NCBI GenBank assembly: GCA_964615145.1
Contig: CAZTOP010000029.1
Coordinates: forward strand, 1 to 38,374
From: CAIVPM01 sp964615145
GTDB lineage: Bacteria > Bacteroidota > Bacteroidia > Chitinophagales > Chitinophagaceae
DNA: 38,374 nt
Direction of reading: 5' to 3'
Shown here piece after piece: positions 25,695 through 33,370 of this stretch. The notes under the pieces were generated by a model, which saw nothing but the letters and a program-made list of their open reading frames with translations, made no database searches and had not been told where the DNA came from. The position numbers and the translations under genes were made by a program. Numbering within the stretch: position 1 is the stretch's first letter; each line of letters starts with the position of its first letter.

Positions 25695-28600
25695 TTACTG
25701 ATTGCCTTTGCTTATGCCCAATTCCAGCAACACCCTTGTTCCAATTGATTCATTATTTTCTGAATACAAATCTACAATTTTAACTCCTGCATTAATACCC
25801 ATTTGTATGTTTGCTAAATGAATTCTATCGTCTGAAATTTTTGTACCTAAACTCTTTTTATGCAAAGCCGACTTGCTTTTTAGTTCTGTTGCTTTTAGCC
25901 TGCCTATGCCATCATCTTCAATAATTATTTGTAAAACTTTTTTAGAAGATTGATGAATCTGAATACTCAAATGTCCGGCAGTCTCTTTGTGCAGCAATCC
26001 ATGCCAAATAGCATTCTCAACATATGGCTGAATAAGCATTGGAGGTATTTGTATGCTTTCAATTTTAACATCATTTGTTGTATTAATTGTGTAAGTAAAC
26101 TTATTCTTAAATCGCAGCATTTCAATTTCAATGTATAATTTTATTAACTGTAATTCGCTTTCAAGTGTTACAGTATTTTGTTCACTGTTTTCTAATATTA
26201 AGCGAATTAGTTTTGCAAATTTGGAAAGGTAGTTCGATGCTTTTTCAGAGTCATTTTTAAGAATATATTTATTAATACTATTCAAACTATTAAAAATAAA
26301 ATGTGGGTTCATTTGAGCCTTTAATGCTTTCATTTCTACTTCTGCCATTCGCTTATTGAACGAAGTTTTTAATGCTTCTTCTTTTTTTATTAATCCTACT
26401 CTAAATTTATATAAGCCAATAATCAATGTGGTTATAATTAATAATATTACACTATAAAACCACCAGGTTTGCCAAAAGGGTGGTTTTATAGTTATATCTA
26501 AATTGTAAGAGGCCGTTTTGGAGTTTTCGGTTTTAATTAGCAATGTATAATTTCCTGACTTTAAATTTGAATAACTAATGAATCTTCGTACTCCTGCATA
26601 TTGCCACTCTTTATCTAAACCGTTTAATTTATATAAAAGTTTTTGATTTTTTGAGTCTTCAAAATCGACTACACTTATCTCGCAGCTAAAAAAATTTTCT
26701 GAATAATTTAATTGTATAGCCTTTTGGTTATTAATATCGAGCGTGTCGTTTGCCCAAGATTTACCAAGTATTATAAAACTTTTTAAAAGGATAGTTGGAT
26801 CTTTTCTTTTCATGCCATACAACTTTGTATTTAATTGAAAGAAGTGTTTTAAACCCCCAGCATATAAATCTCCATTGTTTCCAATGCTAATACTATTTAT
26901 GCTGTAACATTTCTCGGGCAATCCATTGTTATCATTTATTAATTTAAAGTCTGAATCCTTGGGGTTAAAATAAATAATACCATTTCTTGATGTAAGCCAA
27001 ATTAAGCCATTGGTATCACAAACAATTTTATCTAAAAACATGTCTGGCAAACCATCTTTATCTGTATATTGTTTAAACCTAAACTTATTATCACTTTTTT
27101 CTTTCCATAACTTGTATAGCCCATCATTAAATGTTGTAACCCAGTAACAGCCTTGCTTATCTTGAATAATTTGTTTTGCGGCTCCAACAATTTTCCCATT
27201 TGAAATATCATAATAATTTGAAAAAACATCATTGGTATATACATTTAATAATGCAAGTTCATTTGTTTTACGACTATACACCCAAGCTAAACTATCGTTA
27301 TATGATGCTAAAAGAATAGAGCCTTTAGTTAATGGGAAATTTTTATTTGACAATACACCACCAACATGCTGAATATTATTATTACCTAATTTTATTTTGT
27401 AATAAGTTTTATCAAAATTTAGTAACCAAATTTCGTTGTTATATAACTGAGATGAATAACCATAAGGTATTGTTATTTTTCCTTTATTTATTAATTTAAA
27501 AGCAGTAAAAAATTTTGCACTTATATCATATAAATAATATTTTCCATCAATATTAATCAGCAGTTCATTATCGTTCCAGTAATAAATTGCCGAAACATAA
27601 TTATTATAACTAAACCTAAAATTTAAGCCCCGGGTCGGCAGCAATTCAATTTTTTTAGTAGCACAATTTTGTTGATATAAGCCTTTCCCACCCTCTATTC
27701 CAAAATAAAGTGTATTGTTTTGTTTGTGATAATAAAGTTCTAAGATAGATGTTGCAGCAATTTCTTTGGTTGTTGAATTGGGGTTGTCATAAATATGTAT
27801 GTTTTTATAAAATGGGTTTAACTGCGAAAATCCATAATCAAAACCAGCCCAAAGAATATTGTCTTTATCTGTAAAAACTGTTCTGCACTCATTGGGTAAA
27901 ACACTGTGCGTATTAGCAACATCATTACAATAAATTTTAAACTGTTTAGTTGTGTAGTTAAATTCTGTTAAACCTTTGTCGAGTGTTGCTAACCATAATT
28001 CCGTATCACTTTTCTTTGCTATTTTTTTAAAAATATTTTTATTACCAAGACCACGAAAATTAGGTTGTTGCAGATAGGTAGCAAACTTTTTCGTACGTAT
28101 ATTATAAGTTTTTAAGCCCCCTGCCCATGTACCAAGTACAATTGTTGTATCATTGAAGTTATAAACACATAAATACAAATTTTGAGATTCTTTTTTTGTT
28201 GAATCCGTTATAGTATTAATCTCATTACTGGTATTATGACAGTGTAGCCCATAGCCTGAAGCTATCCAAATGTTTCCTTTATTATCTTCTGCAAAACCTG
28301 TAATAGAGTTGCTAGCATTTCGTCCCCAGGCATTAATAAAAGAATGCTTGGCAGCATAATGTTGAAACTTTTTTGTAACTGGATTAAATTTAGACCATCC
28401 CTCATTTACATATCCAATCCAAATATTTCCTTTGCTATCTACAAATAAACTTAGTACTTCATTTTCTAAAAGACAATTAACAGAATTATTATATGTATAG
28501 TGCATAAATTTTTTATGTACCTCATCATACATATCTACTCCACTAGTTTCTGTTGCAAGCCAAATATGTCCTTGCTTATCTATTGTGATATCTTGAATAT

Positions 28601-28841
28601 TATTACTAGCAATACTGTTAGGATTATTTCTATCAGCTGTGAATTTTTCAAAACTATTCCCATCAAATTTATTCAAACCATAGTTTGTACCTATCCACAA
28701 AAAACCATTCTTATCCTGAGCAAAACACTTTATTTTATTATTACTCAACCCGTCTTTCTCTGTATAATTTTTAAAAAAATCCATTTGTGCTAAAATGCCA
28801 TTAACACATAGAAAAGTAGATATTAATAAAAATAATTTCAT
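25695..28841 (-). CDS. Sensor histidine kinase with periplasmic beta-propeller and LytS-type kinase domain
   Basis: This inner-membrane receptor senses a periplasmic signal and phosphorylates the adjacent LytTR regulator. ATG 28841 gives 1048 residues with signal peptide MKLFLLISTFLCVNGILAQ; an in-frame GTG at 28853 is less likely. The periplasmic part is a double propeller of Reg_prop repeats (for example CFAQDKNGFLWIGTNYGLN, IWLTSRNGIIYF) followed by a Y_Y_Y domain (about 710-785: KLNGLDKEWQYA, SNLKSGNYTLLIK). One transmembrane helix (WWFYSVILLIITTLIIGLY) follows. The cytoplasmic His_kinase domain has the phospho-acceptor His (about 847) in MNPHFIFNSLNS, an N-box QPYVENAIWHGL and EDDGIG. 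Unlike hybrid HTCS regulators of glycan loci, it has no fused receiver or AraC domain. Confidence 0.95.
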   Translation of the reverse strand: MKLFLLISTFLCVNGILAQMDFFKNYTEKDGLSNNKIKCFAQDKNGFLWIGTNYGLNKFDGNSFEKFTADRNNPNSIASNNIQDITIDKQGHIWLATETSGVDMYDEVHKKFMHYTYNNSVNCLLENEVLSLFVDSKGNIWIGYVNEGWSKFNPVTKKFQHYAAKHSFINAWGRNASNSITGFAEDNKGNIWIASGYGLHCHNTSNEINTITDSTKKESQNLYLCVYNFNDTTIVLGTWAGGLKTYNIRTKKFATYLQQPNFRGLGNKNIFKKIAKKSDTELWLATLDKGLTEFNYTTKQFKIYCNDVANTHSVLPNECRTVFTDKDNILWAGFDYGFSQLNPFYKNIHIYDNPNSTTKEIAATSILELYYHKQNNTLYFGIEGGKGLYQQNCATKKIELLPTRGLNFRFSYNNYVSAIYYWNDNELLINIDGKYYLYDISAKFFTAFKLINKGKITIPYGYSSQLYNNEIWLLNFDKTYYKIKLGNNNIQHVGGVLSNKNFPLTKGSILLASYNDSLAWVYSRKTNELALLNVYTNDVFSNYYDISNGKIVGAAKQIIQDKQGCYWVTTFNDGLYKLWKEKSDNKFRFKQYTDKDGLPDMFLDKIVCDTNGLIWLTSRNGIIYFNPKDSDFKLINDNNGLPEKCYSINSISIGNNGDLYAGGLKHFFQLNTKLYGMKRKDPTILLKSFIILGKSWANDTLDINNQKAIQLNYSENFFSCEISVVDFEDSKNQKLLYKLNGLDKEWQYAGVRRFISYSNLKSGNYTLLIKTENSKTASYNLDITIKPPFWQTWWFYSVILLIITTLIIGLYKFRVGLIKKEEALKTSFNKRMAEVEMKALKAQMNPHFIFNSLNSINKYILKNDSEKASNYLSKFAKLIRLILENSEQNTVTLESELQLIKLYIEIEMLRFKNKFTYTINTTNDVKIESIQIPPMLIQPYVENAIWHGLLHKETAGHLSIQIHQSSKKVLQIIIEDDGIGRLKATELKSKSALHKKSLGTKISDDRIHLANIQMGINAGVKIVDLYSENNESIGTRVLLELGISKGNQ

Positions 28842-29035
28842 TGATAAAAGCACTAAAATAGGTAATGCCTAAAACTAATATACAATTAATGATATTTAGT
28901 AAATTTATTGAGAGGATAGTAAATTTTAAAAGTCTTGTTTAAATCAGCAAAGCAATTTAAAAATATATACACTACTTCTTTTATCTAAAACAAATTTTAT
29001 ACGACTATTGCATTTGAATTTAATATAATTTGAAT

Positions 29036-31153
29036 ATGTACAATAATAATGAAACAAATACATTCATTAATTTAACGAACGATTGGCTTGGCAACATTTC
29101 AATAAATGAAAACAACATTGAAAAATTAAGAGATATTTTACGATTTCACGAATACAGATATTATGTTTTAAATGAGCCGCTAATTACCGATTTTGATTAT
29201 GATAAATTATATAAACTTTTAGAAAAAGCAGAACAAAATAATCCAGCACTCATCTCAAAAAATTCACCTACGCAGCGTGTAGGAAGCAGCTTAAATGAGG
29301 GTTTTGAAACGATACAGCATTTGGTACCCATGCTAAGTTTAGCTAACAGTTATAATGCCGATGATTTAAACGATTTTGACAGAAAAGCCAAAGAAGCAAG
29401 TGGATTAAATGAAATTGAATACTGCGTTGAACCAAAATTTGATGGTGCCAGCATTAGCTTAATTTATGAAAATGATATTTTGGTTCGTGCCACTACAAGA
29501 GGAGATGGTGTTGCAGGAGACGATATTACAACCAATGTAAAACAAATTCGCTCTATTCCACTATCTGCTCCATTTAGTAAGTATGGCATCCAGCAAATTG
29601 AAATTCGTGGCGAAATTATAATGACAAAACAGTCGTTTAATCAGTATAATGAATGGCTCACACAACAAGGTTTACCAACAGTTGCAAATCCAAGAAATAC
29701 AGCTGCAGGAAGCTTAAGAATAAAAGATCCCAAAGAAGTTGCAAGAAGAAATTTAGATGCTTTTTTGTATCACATAAGTTATAAGTCAGATGTAAAAAGC
29801 ACAAAGTACGATAGCTTACTTCCAAGCTCTAACTTTGAACTTAAAAATACTCACTCATCTCAGTTAGAACTCCTTTGGAACTGTGGTTTTCGATCTCCCA
29901 ATAAAGAAAAAAAAGTAGTAAAAGGAATTGAAGGTGTTATTGAATATGTACAGGAGTTTGAAAGTAAAAGAGACGAACTTCCTTATGAAATTGATGGCAT
30001 GGTAGTTAAGGTAAATAGTATTCCATTACAAGATGAACTGGGAATGACATCTCACCATCCACGCTGGGCTATTGCTTATAAATTTAAAGCTAGGCAAGCC
30101 ATTACAAAGCTTATTGGTGTTGAATTTCAAGTTGGAAGAACTGGTGCGGTAACGCCTGTAGCAAAATTAGAACCTGTTTATTTAGGTGGTGTAACTGTAA
30201 GTAGTATTTCTATCCACAACGAAGATTATATTAAAGAGAAAGATTTAAAAATTGGTGATGAAGTATTAATAGAACGTGCAGGAGATGTAATTCCTCAAAT
30301 TGTAAAATCATTGCCCGAACAAAGGAAAGGAAATGAACAAACAATTGACTTTCCTAAACAATGTCCGGTTTGTAAAAGTGAGTTGTTTAAAGAAGATGGC
30401 GAAGCCGTTTGGCGTTGTATTAACATTGAGTGCGAGGCACAAGTTGTAGAAAAAATAATACACTTTGTAAGTAAAGATGCAATGGATATTAAAAGTTTTG
30501 GTGATGCTAATGTGCGATTATTTTATAGCTTGAGCTTGATAAAAGATATACCAGGAATTTATACTTTGAATTTAGATAAAATAGGCACACTTGAAGGATT
30601 TGGAAAAAAATCCATCGATAATTTAAAAACAGCTATTGAAGCAAGTAAACAACAACCATTACACAGATTAATTTATGGCTTAGGAATTCGTTTTGTTGGT
30701 GAAACTACTGCTAAAACCCTTGCAAATAGTGTAGAACATTTGCTCGATTTTAAAAATAAATCTGAAGAAGATTTGCAACAACTAGATGATGTAGGTGTAA
30801 AAGTTGCAAAAAGCATTTATCATTTTTTTAACAATGAACAAAATATTAAAATGATTGAACAACTTGAACAACTTGGCTTGCAACTTAAAAATACAAAAAA
30901 AGATATTGTAGAAAGTGGTGGTTTAGCAGGGCAAACTTTTTTATTTACTGGCACACTAGCAAAACTCAAACGCAGCGATGCTGAGGCTTTAGCAGAAGCT
31001 CAAGGAGGTATTATTGTTAGCGGCGTAAGTGCTAAACTAAATTACCTTGTAGTTGGAGAAGATGCTGGCAGTAAACTTGAAAAAGCAAAAAAAATTAATA
31101 CTATAAAAATTATTACTGAAGATGAGTTCCTGGAGTTATTAAGCAAACAATAA
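29036..31153 (+). CDS. ligA: NAD-dependent DNA ligase
   Basis: LigA seals nicks in replication and repair using NAD. ATG 29036 gives 705 residues, slightly longer than the E. coli enzyme because of an N-terminal extension of about 20 residues; an in-frame TTG at 29030 adds only two. Domain order is complete: NAD-binding Ia region (YYVLNEPLITDFDYDKLY), adenylation domain with catalytic Lys134 in EPKFDGAS, OB fold (VGRTGAVTPVAKLEPV), a four-cysteine zinc site (CPVCK starting at Cys443, then CINIEC), helix-hairpin-helix repeats (about 475-600) and a C-terminal BRCT domain (about 625-705, GQTFLFTGTLAKLKRSDAEA). It is divergent from the histidine kinase gene, with about 195 bases between their start codons. 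Confidence 0.97.
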   Translation: MYNNNETNTFINLTNDWLGNISINENNIEKLRDILRFHEYRYYVLNEPLITDFDYDKLYKLLEKAEQNNPALISKNSPTQRVGSSLNEGFETIQHLVPMLSLANSYNADDLNDFDRKAKEASGLNEIEYCVEPKFDGASISLIYENDILVRATTRGDGVAGDDITTNVKQIRSIPLSAPFSKYGIQQIEIRGEIIMTKQSFNQYNEWLTQQGLPTVANPRNTAAGSLRIKDPKEVARRNLDAFLYHISYKSDVKSTKYDSLLPSSNFELKNTHSSQLELLWNCGFRSPNKEKKVVKGIEGVIEYVQEFESKRDELPYEIDGMVVKVNSIPLQDELGMTSHHPRWAIAYKFKARQAITKLIGVEFQVGRTGAVTPVAKLEPVYLGGVTVSSISIHNEDYIKEKDLKIGDEVLIERAGDVIPQIVKSLPEQRKGNEQTIDFPKQCPVCKSELFKEDGEAVWRCINIECEAQVVEKIIHFVSKDAMDIKSFGDANVRLFYSLSLIKDIPGIYTLNLDKIGTLEGFGKKSIDNLKTAIEASKQQPLHRLIYGLGIRFVGETTAKTLANSVEHLLDFKNKSEEDLQQLDDVGVKVAKSIYHFFNNEQNIKMIEQLEQLGLQLKNTKKDIVESGGLAGQTFLFTGTLAKLKRSDAEALAEAQGGIIVSGVSAKLNYLVVGEDAGSKLEKAKKINTIKIITEDEFLELLSKQ

Positions 31154-31224
31154 TGTTGTCTTATTGCTAATTAATTTTTCAATCTCTTTTTTCATCATTT
31201 TTGCCTTACAACAAAAAATATTTT

Positions 31225-32298
31225 ATGCAGTTCCGCAATTTTAAAATGGTTGGCTATGTAGTATATGGTCGTGGTAGCTTTAATCAGCTAAATGAAATTT
31301 TAGCCCCACATCGTAAAGCAAATGCTCCAATGATTTTTTTAGTCGATCATTTTTTTGAAGGAAAATCATTGCCAAACAGAATTCCATTACAAGGCAACGA
31401 TAAAATAATTTTTGCAGATGTAACTTACGAACCTAAAACCACACAAGTAGATAAGCTTGCTCAGCAACTTAAAGATGAATTTGGAACAGTAAGTGGTGTC
31501 ATTGGTATTGGTGGTGGCAGCACGATGGATTTAGCAAAAGCAGTAAGTTTAATGATGAATAACTCTGGCAGTAGTGCAGATTATCAAGGCTGGGATTTAG
31601 TAAAACAACCTGGTGTTTATAAAGCAGGTATTCCTACATTAAGTGGCACAGGTGCAGAAGTTAGTAGAACAACAGTTTTAACTGGTCCAACAAGAAAATT
31701 AGGAATGAACAGCGATTTTACTCCATTTGATCAAATAGTTTTGGATCCAGAATTGTGCAAAGATGCACCCGTAAATCAACGTTTTTATACTGGGATGGAT
31801 TGCTATATTCATTGCATTGAAAGTCTTACTGGCACCTACTTAAACGAGTTTAGCAAAAGCTATGGCGAAAAAGCATTACAACTTTGCAGAGAAGTTTTTT
31901 TGGGGAATGAAGAATGGAATGATATGTATGATGATAAATTAATGATGGCTAGTTATGCTGGCGGAATGAGCATTGCTTACAGTCAGGTTGGTGTAGCACA
32001 TGCGATTAGTTACGGTTTAAGCTATTTGTTAGGAACAAAACACGGCATTGGAAATTGTATTGTAATGAATCATTTGGAGGAATATTATCCCGAAGGAGTT
32101 GCCGAGTTTAAACAAATGGTTGAAAAAAATAATATTGAAATTCCACAAGGAATTTGTAAGGGATTAAGCGAAGAACAATTTGATACAATGATGAATGTTA
32201 GCCTTGGTATGAAACCACTTTGGGAAAATGCTTTAGGAAAAAACTGGGAAAGCGTTATGACAAGAGAAAAACTGAGAACATTATACGATAAATTATAA
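31225..32298 (+). CDS. kdnB: KdnB-like 3-deoxy-D-manno-octulosonate 8-oxidase (iron-type alcohol dehydrogenase fold)
   Basis: KdnB oxidises C8 of Kdo, the LPS core sugar; the aminotransferase KdnA then makes 8-amino-Kdo, which changes the charge of LPS. ATG 31225 (357 residues) is preferred over the in-frame TTG at 31201 because the family begins RNFKMV...YGRGSF. NAD-binding GIGGGSTMDLAKA (94-106), TLSGTGAEVSRTTVLTGPTR and FTPFDQIVLDPEL follow. Metal ligands fit Asp192, His196, His259 and His273. From memory, the match to Shewanella KdnB extends through the whole chain, more specific than a generic alcohol dehydrogenase. KdnA is not in the window. The gene lies 71 bases after ligA and ends 3 bases before the stop codon of the convergent hydrolase gene. 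Confidence 0.8.
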   Translation: MQFRNFKMVGYVVYGRGSFNQLNEILAPHRKANAPMIFLVDHFFEGKSLPNRIPLQGNDKIIFADVTYEPKTTQVDKLAQQLKDEFGTVSGVIGIGGGSTMDLAKAVSLMMNNSGSSADYQGWDLVKQPGVYKAGIPTLSGTGAEVSRTTVLTGPTRKLGMNSDFTPFDQIVLDPELCKDAPVNQRFYTGMDCYIHCIESLTGTYLNEFSKSYGEKALQLCREVFLGNEEWNDMYDDKLMMASYAGGMSIAYSQVGVAHAISYGLSYLLGTKHGIGNCIVMNHLEEYYPEGVAEFKQMVEKNNIEIPQGICKGLSEEQFDTMMNVSLGMKPLWENALGKNWESVMTREKLRTLYDKL

Positions 32299-32301
32299 AA
32301 T

Positions 32302-33273
32302 CTATTGTGTTAAAAATTCTTCAATAGCTTGCTCCCATTTAACATTTTCATTTTTACATAAACTCTGGTGCCCACTATTTTTATATGCTACAAATGTTTT
32401 TTTAGTAGTACCTAAGTTTTTATAAATAGCATCGGTCTCTTGTTTAGTAACTCTTTGGTCATTAATGCCCCACTGTAACAAAGTTGGGCATTTTACTTTT
32501 TTGGCATATTCAGTTGGTTTAAAGTTAAACGCCCAAAAGCCCTGCTCAGTACCACCCCAAAAAGTCAATAAATTAGCAAAAGGCTCTTGTGGTAAATTCA
32601 TAATTTTAAGCCTTCCCTTTACAGCTTCGTGCAACGTACCAAAAGGCATTTCAATTATAATTTTTTGTGGGTGCACATAATCATCCTCAACCGATTTTAA
32701 AATGGTTGCAGCACCCAGCGAAACACCATACAATATTATATTACGCTCCTTTTTTCTTGCAATAAATTCGTAGGCAGCTTTAATATCTTTCGACTCATTA
32801 AAACCAACTGTACAAGTATTCCCTTCACTATTTCCATGAGCCCTGAAATCTACAAGCATTACGCTATAGCCTAAATTGTAAAACGACAGTGCTTCCTGTA
32901 TCACATCATTTTTTTTGCCCCCATGTCCGTGAAAAAGAATTACAGTTCCTTTGGTTTCTTTAATGGTGTCATTCAGTTTTTTGTAATCGGCATACCACGC
33001 TTCAAGTTTCAAACTATCATCTGTCCTTAGTGTAACATTTACGTGGTGCAATGAAAATGTGTCAACACTTGCCACTTTCGGAAATTTAACACCAAACAAT
33101 GCAGCACCAAGCTTACTGGCAAAACTCATTTGTTCGGGCTTTGGCATTACTGCTGTAGATGGATAAAAATGGGTTAGTTTATATGCATGAAAAGCACAAA
33201 TAGTATTAAGCAATACAAATAGTACCAATACTATTTTCAACAATCTTTTGCTATAAAGTTTCAATTTATCCAT
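32302..33273 (-). CDS. Membrane-anchored alpha/beta hydrolase (serine hydrolase of unknown substrate)
   Basis: The 323-residue protein starts with a short basic stretch and one hydrophobic helix (about 11-30, LLKIVLVLFVLLNTICAF), so the enzyme is probably tethered to the inner membrane and faces the periplasm. The hydrolase core shows an oxyanion-hole motif LFHGHGG (114-119 region), VDFRAHGNSEG, nucleophile Ser185 in GVSLG, acid Asp272 in WGINDQRV and His302 in NSGHQS, a complete triad. Families with this layout include bacterial BEM46-like and S9-like hydrolases. Esterase, thioesterase or peptidase activity cannot be told apart from sequence. It is convergent with kdnB and divergent from the S46 peptidase. 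Confidence 0.88.
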   Translation of the reverse strand: MDKLKLYSKRLLKIVLVLFVLLNTICAFHAYKLTHFYPSTAVMPKPEQMSFASKLGAALFGVKFPKVASVDTFSLHHVNVTLRTDDSLKLEAWYADYKKLNDTIKETKGTVILFHGHGGKKNDVIQEALSFYNLGYSVMLVDFRAHGNSEGNTCTVGFNESKDIKAAYEFIARKKERNIILYGVSLGAATILKSVEDDYVHPQKIIIEMPFGTLHEAVKGRLKIMNLPQEPFANLLTFWGGTEQGFWAFNFKPTEYAKKVKCPTLLQWGINDQRVTKQETDAIYKNLGTTKKTFVAYKNSGHQSLCKNENVKWEQAIEEFLTQ

Positions 33274-33290
33274 AAAACAAAGCTATCAAA

Positions 33291-33337
33291 AAACCAATTA
33301 AACCAATCTTCAAATCTTCAAACTTCAAATCTTCAAA
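33291..33337 (+). repeat. Short tandem repeats in the S46 peptidase promoter region
   Basis: Two copies of AAACCAAT (33291-33298, 33300-33307) run into four near-identical units, TCTTCAAA, TCTTCAAA, CTTCAAA and TCTTCAAA (33307-33337). The array ends 5 bases before a perfect -7 element, so the repeats occupy the place where the -33 region would be. Confidence 0.85.
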
Positions 33338-33342
33338 TTCCT

Positions 33343-33350
33343 TACGTTTG
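33343..33350 (+). promoter_or_regulatory. -7 promoter element for the S46 peptidase gene
   Basis: TACGTTTG is an exact match to TAnnTTTG, 20 bases before the ATG. The position of the -33 element is filled by the CTTCAAA repeats and has no TTG on this strand. Confidence 0.5.
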
Positions 33351-33370
33351 CCACTCATTAAAAAAGTTAT

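Noticed and set aside
28842..29035. Riboswitch or RNA gene between the kinase and ligA
   Set aside because: The region is AT-rich with no stable stem or recognisable riboswitch core; it is adequately explained as a divergent promoter region.
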